Below, piece after piece: positions 24,346 to 37,600 of a stretch of 64,000 nucleotides of DNA. A program made the translations under genes and the position numbers. The first letter of the stretch is position 1; each line of letters starts with the position of its first letter. Location: assembly GCF_043290135.1 (NCBI RefSeq), contig NC_134707.1, positions 140,121,319 through 140,185,318 of the forward strand, read 5' to 3'. The DNA comes from Rhipicephalus microplus (Eukaryota; Arthropoda; Arachnida; Ixodida; Ixodidae). The notes under the pieces were generated by a model. It was not told the origin of the DNA. It worked only from the letters and a program-made list of their open reading frames with translations, and made no database searches.

Positions 24346-27300
24346 AGTTGTGGTGTTTCAAGTTGTGGAGTTTCTAGCTGTGGAGTTTCTAGTTGCGGAG
24401 TTTCTAGTGGCAGAGTTTCTAGCTGCGGAGTTTTCTAGTTGTGGAGATTCTAGTGGCGGAGTTTCAAGTTGTGGAGTTTCAAGTTGCGGAGTTACTAGCT
24501 GTGGAGTTTCTAGTTGCGGAGTCTCTAGTTGTGCAGTCTCTAGTTGTTGAGTTGCTAGTTGTGAAGTTTCTAGTTGTGGGGTTTCTAGCTGTGTAGTTTC
24601 TAGTTGCGGAGTTTCTAGTTGCAGAGTTTCTAGTTGCGGAGTTTCTAGTTGCAGAGATTCTAGTTGTGGAGTTTCTGGTTGGGGAGTTTCTAGTTGTTGA
24701 GTTTCTAGCTGTGGAGTTTCTAGTCGCGGAGTTTCTAGTTGCGGAGTTTCTAGTCGCGGAGTTTCTGGTTGCAGAGTTTCTAGTTACGGAGTTTCTAGAT
24801 GCAGAGTTTTTAGTTGTGGAGTTTCTAGTTGTGGAGTTTTAGTTGTGGAGTTTCAAGTTGTGGAATTTCAAGTTGTGGAATTTATAGGTGTCGAGTTTCT
24901 AGTTGTTGAGTGTCTAGTTGTGGATTTTCTAGTTGCGGAGTTTCTAGTTGTGGAGTTTCTACTTGTGGAGTTTCTAGTTGTGGAGTTTTGAGTTGCGGAG
25001 TTTCTGGTGTCGGAGTTTCAGGTTGTGGAGTTTCTAATGGTGGAGTTTGTTAGTGTGGAGTATCTTGTTGTGGAGTTTCAAGTTCAGGAGTTTTTAGTTG
25101 TGGATTTCGAAGTTGTAGAGTTCCTAGTTGTGCAGGTTCTAGTGGTGTAGTTTCTAGTTGTTGAGTTTCTAGTTGCTGAGTTTCTAGTCGCGAAGTCTCA
25201 AATTGTGGAGTTTCTAGCTGTGGATTTTGAAGTTGTAGAGTTCCTAGTTGCGGAGTGTCTAGATGGAAGTTTCTAGTTGTTGAGTTTCTAGTTGACGAGT
25301 TTCTATTTGCGAAGTCTCAAGTTGTGGAGTTTCTAGCTGTGGAGTTTCTAGTTGCGGAGTTTGTAGCTGCAGAGTATCTAGTTGCAGAGTTTCTAGTTGT
25401 GGAGATTCTAGTGTCCGAGTTTCTTGTTGCGAAGTCTCAAGTTGTGGAGTTTCTAGCTGTGGAGTTTCTAGTTGCGGAGTTTCTAGTTGCAGAGTTTCTA
25501 GTTGCGGAGTTTCTAGTTGTGGAGTTTCTAGTTGTGGAATTTGTAGTTGTGGAGTATCGTGTTGTGGTGTTTCAAGTTGTGGAGTTTCTAGCTGTGGAGT
25601 TTCTAGTTGTGGAGTTTCTAGTTGCAGAGTTTCTAGTTGCGGAGTTTTCTAGTTGTGGAGATTCTAGTGGCGGAGTTTCAAGTTGTGGAGTTTCTAGTTG
25701 CGGAGTTACTAGCTGTGGAGTTTGTAGTGGCGGAGTCTCTAGTTGTGCAGTCTCTAGTTGTTGAGTTGCTAGTTGTGAAGTATATAGTTGTGGGGTTTCT
25801 AGCTCTGGAGTTTCTAGTTGCGGAGTTTCTAGTTGCAAAGTTTCTAGTTGCGGAATTTCTAGTTGCAGAGATTCTAGTTGTGGAGTTTCTAGCTGTGGAG
25901 TTTCTAGTGGTTGAGTTTACAGTTGACGAGTTTCTATTTGCGAAATCTCGAGTTGTGGAGTTTCTAGCTGTGAAGTTTCTAGTTGCAGAGTTTCTAGTTG
26001 CGAAGTTTTCAGTTGTGGAGTTTCCAGTTGTGGAAATTCAATCTGTGTAGTTTCTAGTTGTGGAGTCTCAATTTTGGAGTTTCTAGTTGTGAAGTTTCTA
26101 GTTGTGGAGTTTCTAGTTGGAGTTTTTAGTTTTCGAGCTTCTAGTTGTAGATTTTCTATTTGCAGAGTTCCTCATTGTTGGGTTTCTAGTTGTGGAATTT
26201 CTAGCTGTGGAGTTTCTACTTATAGAATCTCTAGTCGAGGAGTTTCTAGTTGTGTAGTTTCATCTGAGGAGTTTCTAAATGCAAAGTCTCTAGTTGTGCA
26301 GTCTCTAGTTGTGGAGTTTCTAGTTGTGGAGTTTCTTCTTGGGGAGTTTCTAGTTGTGAAGTTTCTAGTTGTGGATTTTCTAGTTGCGGAGTTTCTAGTT
26401 GCGGAGTTTCCAGTTGGGGAGTTTCTACTTGAGTTTATAGTTGTGGATTTTCTAGTTGCAATGTTTCGGTTTGCAGAGTTTCAAGTTGTGGAGTTTCTAG
26501 TTGCGGAGATTCTAGCTGCGGAGTTTCTAGTTGCGGAGTCTCTAGTTGTGCAGCCTCTAGTTGTTGAGTTTCTAGTTGTGAAGTTTATAGTTGAGGGGTT
26601 TCTAGCTGTGGAGTTTCTAGTTGCAGAGTTTCTATTTGCAGAGTTTCTAGTTGCGGAGTTTTTAGCTGCAGAGTTTCTAGTTGTGGAGTTTCTAGTTGTG
26701 GAGTTTCTAGTTGTGGAGTTTTAGTTGTGGCGTTTCCAGTTGAGGAATTTATAGGTGTGGAGTTTGTAGTTGTTGAGTTTCTAGTTGTCGGGTTTCTAGT
26801 TGCAGAATTTCTAGTTGTGGAGTGTCTAGTTGTGGAGCTTTTAGTTGAAGAGTCTCTAGTTGTTGAGTCTCTAGCTGTGGAAATTCTGGTTGTGGAGTTT
26901 CTAGTTGAAGAGTTTGTTGTTGCGGAGTTTCTATATGGTGCTTTTCTAGTTGTAGAGTTTCTGGCTGTGGAGCTTAGAGGTGCGGAGTTTCTGGTTGTGG
27001 AGTTTCTAGTTGTGAGGTTTGTAGTTGTGGAGTTTCTAGTGGTAGAGTTTCTAGTTGTGGAATCTCTAGTTGTGGAGTTTCTAGTTGTGGAGTATCTAAA
27101 TGCGAACTCTCAAGTTTTGGAGTTTCTAGTTGTGGAGTTTCTAGCTGTGGAGTTTTTAGTTGTTGAGTTTCTAGTTGACGAGTTCCTATTTGCGAAGTCT
27201 CAAGTGTTGGAGTTTCTAGCTGTGGAGTTTCTAGTTGCGGAGTTTGTAGTTGCGGAGTTTCTAGTTGCAGAGTTTCTAGTTATGGAGATTCTATTTGCCG

Positions 27301-30300
27301 AGTTTCTTGTTGCGAAGTCTCAAGTTGTGGAGTTTCTAGCTGTGGAGTTTCTAGTTGCGGAGCTTCTAGTTTTGGAGTTTCTAGTTGTGGAGTTTCTAGT
27401 TGTGGAATTTGTAGTTGTGGAGTATCTAGTTGTGGTGTTTCAAGTTGTGGAGTTTCTAGCTGTGGAGTTTCTAGTTGCGGAGTTTCTAGTGGCAGAGTTT
27501 CTAGCTGCGGAGTTTTCTAGTTGTGGAGATTCTAGTTGTGGAGTTTCTAGTTGTGGAGTGTCTACTTGTGGAGTTTCTAGTTGTGGAGTATCTAGTTGCG
27601 GAGTCACTAATTGTGCAGTCTCTAGTTTTGGAGTCTCTAGTTGTGGAGTTTCTGGTTGTGGAGTTTATAGTTGTGGAATTTCTAGCTGCGGAGATTCTAG
27701 TTGCGGAGTTTCTAGTTGCAGAGTTTCTAGTTGTGGAGTTTCTAGTTGTGGAAATTTAGTTGTGGAGTTTAAAGTTGTGGAATATATAGGTGTGGAGTTT
27801 CTAGTTGTGGAGTTTCTAGTTTTCGGGTTTCTAGTTACGGAGTTTCTAGTTGTGGAGTTTCTAGTTGTGGAGTTTCTAGTTGTGGAGCTTTTAGTTGAGG
27901 AGTCTCTAGTTGTTGAGTCTCTAGTTGTGGATGTTCTAGTTGTGGAGTTTCTAGTTGCGGAGTTTCTTATTGCGGAGTTTCTTGTTCGGAGTTTCTAGAT
28001 GTGGAGTTTCTAGTTTTGGAGTTTCTGGCTGTGGAGTTTCTAGTTGTGGAGTCTCTAGTTGTGGAGTTTCTAGTTGTGGAGTTTCTAGTTGCGAAGTCTC
28101 AAGTTGTGGAGTTTCTAGTTGTGGAGTTTCAAGTTGTGGAGCTTCTAGTGGCGGGGTTCGTAGTTGTGGGTTTCGTAGTTGTGGAGTTTCTAGTTACGGA
28201 GTTTCAAGTTGTTGAGTTTCTCGTTGTGGAGTCTCTAGTTGTGGATTGTCTAGCTGTGGAGTTTCTAGTTGCGGAGTTTTTAGTTGCGGAGTTTCTCGTT
28301 GTGAAGTTTCTAGTTGTGGAGTTTCTAGTTGTGGAGTTTCTAGTTGTGGAGTCTGTAGTTGTGGAGTATCTATTTGTTGGGTTTCAAGTTGTGGAGTTTC
28401 TAGCTGTGGAGTTTCTAGTTGCAGGGTTTCTAGTTGCGGAGTTTTCTAGTTGTGGAGTTTCTAGTTGCGGAGTTTCTAGCTGCGAAGTTTCAAGTTGTGG
28501 AGTTTCTAGTTGTGGAGTTTCTGGTTGTGGAGTTTTTAGTTGTGGAGTCTCTAGTTGTGGAGTCCCTAGTTGTGGAGTTTCTAGTTGTGGAGTGTCTACT
28601 TGTGGAGTTTCTAATTGTGGAGTTTCTAGCTGTGGAGTTTCTAGTTGCAGGGTTTCCAGTTTCGGAGTTTCTAGCTGTGGAGTTTCTAGTTGCGGAGTCT
28701 CTAGTTGTGCAGTCTCTGGTTTTAGAGTCTCTGGTTGTGGAGTTTCTAGTTGTGGAGTTTCTAGTTGCGAAGTGTCTAGTTATGGAGTTGTAAAGTTTCT
28801 AGTTGTGGAGCTTCTAGTTGCGGAGTTTCTAGCTGTGGAGTTTCAAGTTGCAGAGTCTCTAGTTGTGCAGTCTCTAGTTGTGGAGTCTCTGGCTGTGGAG
28901 TTTCTAGTTGTGGAGTTTCGAGTTGTGGAGTTTCTATTTGCGGAGTTTCTTGTTGCGGAGTTTCTAGTTGTGGATTTTCTGGCTGTGGAGTTTCTAGTTG
29001 CGGAGTTTCTAGTTGTGGAGTTTCTAGTTGTGGAGTCTCTAGTTGTGGAGTTTCTAGTTGTGGAGTTTCTAGTTGGGAAGTCTCAAGTTGTGGAGTTTCT
29101 AGTTGTGGAGTTTCTAGTTGTGGAGTTTCTAGTTGTGGGGTTCGTAGATGTGGGGTTCGTAGTTGTGCAGTTTCTAGTTGTGGAGTCTCTACTTGTGAAG
29201 TTTCCATTTGTGGTGTTTCTAGCTGTGGAGTTTCTAGTTGCGGAGTTTCTAGATGCAGAGTTTCTAGTTGCGGAGTTTTCTAGTTGTGGAGATTCCAGTG
29301 GCGGAGTTTCTAGTTGCGGAGTTGCAAGTTGTGGAGTTTCCAGTTGTGGAGTTTCTAGTTGTGAAGTTTTTAGTTGTGGCGTATCTAGTAGCGGCGTTTC
29401 AAGTTGTGGAGTTGATAGTTTTGGATTTCGAAGTTGTAGAGTTAATAGTTGCGAATCGTCTAGTTGTGGAGTTTCTAGTTGCGGAGTTTTCTAGTTGCTG
29501 AGTCTGTAGTTGTGGAGTTTTTAGTTTTGGAGTTTCTAGTTGTGGATTTTCTAGCTGTGTAGTTTCTAGTTGCGGAGTTTCTGGTTGTGGAGTTTCTAGT
29601 TGTGGAGTTACTAGTTGTGGAGTCTGTAGTTTTGGAGTATCTATTTGTTGGGTTTGAAGCTGTGGAGTTTCTGGCTGTGGAGTTTCTAGTTGTGGAGTTT
29701 CTAGTTGTTGAGTTTCTAGTTGCGGAGTTTCTAGTTGTGGATTTTGTAGTTGTGGAGTATATAGTTGTGATGTTTCAAGTTGTGGAGTTTCTAGTTGCGG
29801 AGTTTCTAGTTGCAGAGTTTCTAGTTCCGGAGTTTTCTAGTTGTGGAGTTTCTAGTTGCGGAGTTTCTAGTTGTGGAGCTTCAAGTTGTGGAGTTTCTCG
29901 TTGTGGAGTTTCTAGTTGTGGAGTTTGTAGTTGTGGAGTATCTAGTTGTGGACTTTCAAGTTGTGGAGTTTCTAGTTGTGGAGTTTCTAGTTGCGGAGTT
30001 TTCTAGTTGGGGAGTCTGTAGTTGTGGAGTTTCTAGTTGTGGAATTTCTAATTGTGGAGTCTCTAGTTGCGGAGTGAGTTTCTAGTTGCGGAGTTTCTGG
30101 TTGTGGAGTTTCTAGTTGCGGAGTAAGTAGTTGTGGGGTTTCTAGTTGCGGAGTTTCTGGCTGTGGATTTTCTAGTTGCGGAGTTTCTAGTTGTGGAGAT
30201 TCTAGTTGTGAGGTTCGTAGCTTTGGAGATTCTAGTGGTGGAGTCTCTAGTTGTGCAGTCTCTAGTTGTGGAGTCTGTAGTTGTGGAGTTTCTAGTTGCG

Positions 30301-31690
30301 GAGTTTGAAGTTGTGGAGTTTCTAGCTGTGGAGTTTCTAGTTGCAGGGTTTCTAGTTGCGGAGTTTTCTAGTTGTGGAGTTTCTAGTTGCGGAGTTTCTA
30401 GTTGCGGAGTTTCAAGTTGTGGAGTTTCTTGTGTTGGAGTTTCAAGTTGTGCAATTAATAGGTGTGGAGTTTCTAGATGTGGAGTTTCTGGTTTTCGGGT
30501 TTCTAGTTAGGGAGTTTCTAGTAGTGGAGTTTCTAGTTGTGGAGCTTTTAGTTGAGGAGTCTCTAGTTGTTGAGTCTCTAGTTGTTGAGTCTCTAGTTGT
30601 GGAAGTTCTAGTTGTGGAGTTTCTAGTTGCGGAGTTTCTAGTTGCAGAGTTTCTAGTTGCGGAGTTTTCTAGTTGTGGATTTTGTAGTTGTGGGGTATAT
30701 AGTTGTGGTGTTGCAAGTTGTGGAGTTTCTAGTTGCGGAGTTTCTAGTTGCAGAGTTTCTAGTTCCGGAGTTTTCTAGTTGTGGAGTTTCTAGTTGCGGA
30801 GTTTCTAGTTGTGGAGCTTCAAGTTGTGGAGTTTCTCGTTGTGGAGTTTCTAGTTGTGGAGATTGTAATTGTGGAGTATCTAGTTGTGGACTTTCAAGTT
30901 GTAGAGTTTCTAGTTGTAGAGTTTCTAGTTGCGCAGTTTTCTAGTTGGGGAGTCTGTAGTTGCGGAGTTTCTGGTTGTGGAGTTTCTAGTTGCGGAGTCA
31001 GTAGTTGTGGGGTTTCTAGTTGTGGAGTTTCTAGTTGTGGATTTTCTAGCTGTGGAGTTTCTATTTGCGGAGTTTCTAGTTGCAGAGTTTCTAGTTGTGG
31101 ATTTTCTAGCTGTGGAATTTCTGGTTGCAGAGTTTTTAGTTGCGGTGTTTCTAGTTGTGGAGTTTCTAGTTGCTGAGTTTCTAGTTGCCGAGTTCTTTAG
31201 TTGCGAAGTCTCAAGTTGTAGAGTTTCTAGCTGTGGAGTTTCTAGTTGCGGAGTTTCTAGTTGTGGAGTTTCTAGTTGTGGAGTTTTTAGTTGTGGAGTC
31301 TCTAGTTGTGGAGTTTCTAGTTGTGGAGTGTCTACTTGTGGAGTTTCTAGTTGTGGAGTTTCTGTTTGTAGTTTTTAGTTTTGGAGTTTGTAGTTGTAGA
31401 TTTTCTAGATGCAGAGTTCCTAGTTTTGGAGTATCTAGTTAAGGAGTCTCTAATTGTGCAGTCTCTAGTTTTGGAGTCTCTAGTTGTGGAGTTTCTGGTT
31501 GTGGAGTTTATAAATGTGGAATTTCTAGCTGTGGAGATTCTAGTTGCGGAGTTTCTAGTTGCAGAGTTTCTAGTTGTGGAGTTTCTAGTTGTAGAGTTTT
31601 AGTTGTGGAGTTTAAAGTTGTGGAATTTATAGGTGTGGAGTTTCTAGTTGTGGAGTTTCTAGTTTTCCAGTTTCTAGTTACGGAGTTTCT
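24000..31690 (+). repeat. 7.8-kb higher-order unit, copy 1
   Basis: This is the first of two adjacent long units. Landmarks at 24350, 25255, 25637, 26727, 28001, 28434, 29587, 30356, 30929 and 31381 recur at offsets of 7,795 (before about 26080) or 7,856 (after). The offset changes because this copy lacks four monomers (60 bases) near 26080 and one base near 26262. It holds the longest open frame of the array (28001-29494), duplicated in copy 2. The exact boundary between copies is a judgement, since related monomers continue on both sides. Confidence 0.82.
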
Positions 31691-34600
31691 AGTTGTGGAG
31701 TTTCTGGTTGTGGAGTTTCTAGTTGTGAGGTTTGTAGTTGTGGAGTTTCTAGTGGTAGAGTTTCTAGTTGTGGAATCTCTAGTTGTGGAGTTTCTAGTTG
31801 TGGAGTATCTAAATGCGAACTCTCAAGTTGTGGAGTTTCTAGTTGTGGAGTTTCTAGCTGTGGAGTTTTTAGTTGTTGAGTTTCTAGTTGACGAGTTTCT
31901 ATTTGCGAAGTCTCAAGTGTTGGAGTTTCTAGCTGTGGAGTTTCTAGTTGCGGAGTTTGCAGTTGCGGAGTTTCTTGTTGCAGAGTTTCTAGTTGTGGAG
32001 ATTCTATTTGCCGAGTTTCTTGTTGCGAAGTCTCAAGTTGTGGAGTTTCTAGCTGTGGAGTTTCTAGTTGCGGAGTTTCTAGTTTTGGAGTTTCTAGTTG
32101 TGGAGTTTCTAGTTTTGGAATTTGTAGTTGTGGAGTATCTAGTTGTGGTGTTTCAAGTTGTGGAGTTTCTAGCTGTGGAGTTTCTAGTTGCGGAGTTTCT
32201 AGTGGCAGAGTTTCTAGCTGCGGAGTTTTCTAGTTGTGGAGATTCTAGTGGCGGAGTTTCAAGTTGTGGAGTTTCAAGTTGCGGAGTTACTAGCTGTGGA
32301 GTTTCTAGTTGCGGAGTCTCTAGTTGTGCAGTCTCTAGTTGTTGAGTTGCTAGTTGTGAAGTTTCTAGTTGTGGGGTTTCTAGCTGTGTAGTTTCTAGTT
32401 GCGGAGTTTCTAGTTGCAGAGTTTCTAGTTGCGGAGTTTCTAGTTGCAGAGATTCTAGTTGTGGAGTTTCTGGTTGGGGAGTTTCTAGTTGTTGAGTTTC
32501 TAGCTGTGGAGTTTCTAGTCGCGGAGTTTCTAGTTGCGGAGTTTCTAGTAGCGGAGTTTCTGGTTGCAGAGTTTCTAGTTACGGAGTTTCTAGATGCAGA
32601 GTTTTTAGTTGTGGAGTTTCTAGTTGTGGAGTTTTAGTTGTGGAGTTTCAAGTTGTGGAATTTCAAGTTGTGGAATTTATAGGTGTCGAGTTTCTATTTG
32701 TTGAGTGTCTAGTTGTGGAGTTTCTAGTTGCGGAGTTTCTAGTTGTGGAGTTTCTACTTGTGGAGTTTCTAGTTGTGGAGTTTTGAGTTGCGGAGTTTCT
32801 GGTGTCGGAGTTTCAGGTTGTGGAGTTTCTAATGGTGGAGTTTGTTAGTGTGGAGTATCTTGTTGTGGAGTTTCAAGTTCAGGAGTTTTTAGTTGTGGAT
32901 TTCGAAGTTGTAGAGTTCCTAGTTGTGGAGGTTCTAGTGGTGTAGTTTCTAGTTGTTGAGTTTCTAGTTGCTGAGTTTCTAGTCGCGAAGTCTCAAATTG
33001 TGGAGTTTCTAGCTGTGGATTTTGAAGTTGTAGAGTTCCTAGTTGCGGAGTGTCTAGATGGAAGTTTCTAGTTGTTGAGTTTCTAGTTGACGAGTTTCTA
33101 TTTGCGAAGTCTCAAGTTGTGGAGTTTCTAGCTGTGGAGTTTCTAGTTGCGGAGTTTGTAGCTGCAGAGTATCTAGTTGCAGAGTTTCTAGTTGTGGAGA
33201 TTCTAGTGTCCGAGTTTCTTGTTGCGAAGTCTCAAGTTGTGGAGTTTCTAGCTGTGGAGTTTCTAGTTGCGGAGTTTCTAGTTGCAGAGTTTCTAGTTGC
33301 GGAGTTTCTAGTTGTGGAGTTTCTAGTTGTGGAATTTGTAGTTGTGGAGTATGGTGTTGTGGTGTTTCAAGTTGTGGAGTTTCTAGCTGTGGAGTTTCTA
33401 GTTGTGGAGTTTCTAGTTGCAGAGTTTCTAGTTGCGGAGTTTTCTAGTTGTGGAGATTCTAGTGGCGGAGTTTCAAGTTGTGGAGTTTCTAGTTGCGGAG
33501 TTACTAGCTGTGGAGTTTGTAGTGGCGGAGTCTCTAGTTGTGCAGTCTCTAGTTGTTGAGTTGCTAGTTGTGAAGTATATAGTTGTGGGGTTTCTAGCTC
33601 TGGAGTTTCTAGTTGCGGAGTTTCTAGTTGCAAAGTTTCTAGTTGCGGAATTTCTAGTTGCAGAGATTCTAGTTGTGGAGTTTCTAGCTGTGGAGTTTCT
33701 AGTGGTTGAGTTTACAGTTGACGAGTTTCTATTTGCGAAATCTCGAGTTGTGGAGTTTCTAGCTGTGAAGTTTCTAGTTGCAGAGTTTCTAGTTGCGAAG
33801 TTTTCAGTTGTGGAGTTTCCAGTTGTGGAAATTCAATCTGTGTAGTTTCTAGTTGTGGAGTCTCAATTTTGGAGTTCCTAGTTGTGGAGTCTCTAGTTGT
33901 CGAGTTTCTAGTTGTGGAGTGTCTATTTGTGGAGTTTCTAGTTGTGAAGTTTCTAGTTGTGGAGTTTCTAGTTGGAGTTTTTAGTTTTCGAGCTTCTAGT
34001 TGTAGATTTTCTATTTGCAGAGTTCCTCATTGTTGGGTTTCTAGTTGTGGAATTTCTAGCTGTGGAGTTTCTACTTATAGAATCTCTAGTCGAGGAGTTT
34101 CTAGTTGTGTAGTTTCTATCTGAGGAGTTTCTAAATGCAAAGTCTCTAGTTGTGCAGTCTCTAGTTGTGGAGTTTCTAGTTGTGGAGTTTCTTCTTGGGG
34201 AGTTTCTAGTTGTGAAGTTTCTAGTTGTGGATTTTCTAGTTGCGGAGTTTCTAGTTGCGGAGTTTCCAGTTGGGGAGTTTCTACTTGAGTTTATAGTTGT
34301 GGATTTTCTAGTTGCAATGTTTCGGTTTGCAGAGTTTCAAGTTGTGGAGTTTCTAGTTGCGGAGATTCTAGCTGCGGAGTTTCTAGTTGCGGAGTATCTA
34401 GTTGTGCAGCCTCTAGTTGTTGAGTTTCTAGTTGTGAAGTTTATAGTTGAGGGGTTTCTAGCTGTGGAGTTTCTAGTTGCAGAGTTTCTATTTGCAGAGT
34501 TTCTAGTTGCGGAGTTTTTAGCTGCAGAGTTTCTAGTTGTGGAGTTTCTAGTTGTGGAGTTTCTAGTTGTGGAGTTTTAGTTGTGGCGTTTTCAGTTGAG

Positions 34601-37600
34601 GAATTTATAGGTGTGGAGTTTGTAGTTGTTGAGTTTCTAGTTGTCGGGTTTCTAGTTGCAGAATTTCTAGTTGTGGAGTGTCTAGTTGTGGAGCTTTTAG
34701 TTGAAGAGTCTCTAGTTGTTGAGTCTCTAGCTGTGGAAATTCTGGTTGTGGAGTTTCTAGTTGAAGAGTTTGTTGTTGCAGAGTTTCTATATGGTGCTTT
34801 TCTAGTTGTAGAGTTTCTGGCTGTGGAGCTTAGAGGTGCGGAGTTTCTGGTTGTGGAGTTTCTAGTTGTGAGGTTTGTAGTTGTGGAGTTTCTAGTGGTA
34901 GAGTTTCTAGTTGTGGAATCTCTAGTTGTGGAGTTTCTAGTTGTGGAGTATCTAAATGCGAACTCTCAAGTTGTGGAGTTTCTAGTTGTGGAGTTTCTAG
35001 CTGTGGAGTTTTTAGTTGTTGAGTTTCTAGTTGACGAGTTCCTATTTGCGAAGTCTCAAGTGTTGGAGTTTCTAGCTGTGGAGTTTCTAGTTGCGGAGTT
35101 TGTAGTTGCGGAGTTTCTAGTTGCAGAGTTTCTAGTTATGGAGATTCTATTTGCCGAGTTTCTTGTTGCGAAGTCTCAAGTTGTGGAGTTTCTAGCTGTG
35201 GAGTTTCTAGTTGCGGAGCTTCTAGTTTTGGAGTTTCTAGTTGTGGAGTTTCTAGTTGTGGAATTTGTAGTTGTGGAGTATCTAGTTGTGGTGTTTCAAG
35301 TTGTGGAGTTTCTAGCTGTGGAGTTTCTAGTTGCGGAGTTTCTAGTGGCAGAGTTTCTAGCTGCGGAGTTTTCTAGTTGTGGAGATTCTAGTTGTGGAGT
35401 TTCTAGTTGTGGAGTGTCTACTTGTGGAGTTTCTAGTTGTGGAGTATCTAGTTGCGGAGTCACTAATTGTGCAGTCTCTAGTTTTGGAGTCTCTAGTTGT
35501 GGAGTTTCTGGTTGTGGAGTTTATAGTTGTGGAATTTCTAGCTGTGGAGATTCTAGTTGCGGAGTTTCTAGTTGCAGAGTTTCTAGTTGTGGAGTTTCTA
35601 GTTGTGGAAATTTAGTTGTGGAGTTTAAAGTTGTGGAATATATAGGTGTGGAGTTTCTAGTTGTGGAGTTTCTAGTTTTCGGGTTTCTAGTTACGGAGTT
35701 TCTAGTTGTGGAGTTTCTAGTTGTGGAGTTTCTAGTTGTGGAGCTTTTAGTTGAGGAGTCTCTAGTTGTTGAGTCTCTAGTTGTGGATGTTCTAGTTGTG
35801 GAGTTTCTAGTTGCGGAGTTTCTTATTGCGGAGTTTCATGTTCGGAGTTTCTAGATGTGGAGTTTCTAGTTTTGGAGTTTCTGGCTGTGGACTTTCTAGT
35901 TGTGGAGTCTCTAGTTGTGGAGTTTCTAGTTGTGGAGTTTCTAGTTGCGAAGTCTCAAGTTGTGGAGTTTCTAGTTGTGGAGTTTCAAGTTGTGGAGCTT
36001 CTAGTGGCGGGGTTCGTAGTTGTGGGTTTCGTAGTTGTGGAGTTTCTAGTTACGGAGTTTCAAGTTGTTGAGTTTCTCGTTGTGGAGTCTCTAGTTGTGG
36101 ATTGTCTAGCTGTGGAGTTTCTAGTTGCGGAGTTTTTAGTTGCGGAGTTTCTCGTTGTGAAGTTTCTAGTTGTGGAGTTTCTAGTTGTGGAGTTTCTAGT
36201 TGTGGAGTCTGTAGTTGTGGAGTATCTATTTGTTGGGTTTCAAGTTGTGGAGTTTCTAGCTGTGGAGTTTCTAGTTGCAGGGTTTCTAGTTGCGGAGTTT
36301 TCTAGTTGTGGAGTTTCTAGTTGCGGAGTTTCTAGCTGCGAAGTTTCAAGTTGTGGAGTTTCTAGTTGTGGAGTTTCTGGTTGTGGAGTTTTTAGTTGTG
36401 GAGTCTCTAGTTGTGGAGTCCCTAGTTGTGGAGTTTCTAGTTGTGGAGTGTCTACTTGTGGAGTTTCTAGTTGTGGAGTTTCTAGCTGTGGAGTTTCTAG
36501 TTGCAGGGTTTCCAGTTTCGGAGTTTCTAGCTGTGGAGTTTCTAGTTGCGGAGTCTCTAGTTGTGCAGTCTCTGGTTTTAGAGTCTCTGGTTGTGGAGTT
36601 TCTAGTTGTGGAGTTTCTAGTTGCGAAGTGTCTAGTTATGGAGTTGTAAAGTTTCTAGTTGTGGAGCTTCTAGTTGCGGAGTTTCTAGCTGTGGAGTTTC
36701 AAGTTGCAGAGTCTCTAGTTGTGCAGTCTCTAGTTGTGGAGTCTCTGGCTGTGGAGTTTCTAGTTGTGGAGTTTCGAGTTGTGGAGTTTCTATTTGCGGA
36801 GTTTCTTGTTGCGGAGTTTCTAGTTGTGGATTTTCTGGCTGTGGAGTTTCTAGTTGCGGAGTTTCTAGTTGTGGAGTTTCTAGTTGTGGAGTCTCTAGTT
36901 GTGGAGTTTCTAGTTGTGGAGTTTCTAGTTGGGAAGTCTCAAGTTGTGGAGTTTCTAGTTGTGGAGTTTCTAGTTGTGGAGTTTCTAGTTGTGGGGTTCG
37001 TAGATGTGGGGTTCGTAGTTGTGCAGTTTCTAGTTGTGGAGTCTCTACTTGTGAAGTTTCCATTTGTGGTGTTTCTAGCTGTGGAGTTTCTAGTTGCGGA
37101 GTTTCTAGATGCAGAGTTTCTAGTTGCGGAGTTTTCTAGTTGTGGAGATTCCAGTGGCGGAGTTTCTAGTTGCGGAGTTGCAAGTTGTGGAGTTTCCAGT
37201 TGTGGAGTTTCTAGTTGTGAAGTTTTTAGTTGTGGCGTATCTAGTAGCGGCGTTTCAAGTTGTGGAGTTGATAGTTTTGGATTTCGAAGTTGTAGAGTTA
37301 ATAGTTGCGAATCGTCTAGTTGTGGAGTTTCTAGTTGCGGAGTTTTCTAGTTGCTGAGTCTGTAGTTGTGGAGTTTTTAGTTTTGGAGTTTCTAGTTGTG
37401 GATTTTCTAGCTGTGTAGTTTCTAGTTGCGGAGTTTCTGGTTGTGGAGTTTCTAGTTGTGGAGTTACTAGTTGTGGAGTCTGTAGTTTTGGAGTATCTAT
37501 TTGTTGGGTTTGAAGCTGTGGAGTTTCTGGCTGTGGAGTTTCTAGTTGTGGAGTTTCTAGTTGTTGAGTTTCTAGTTGCGGAGTTTCTAGTTGTGGATTT

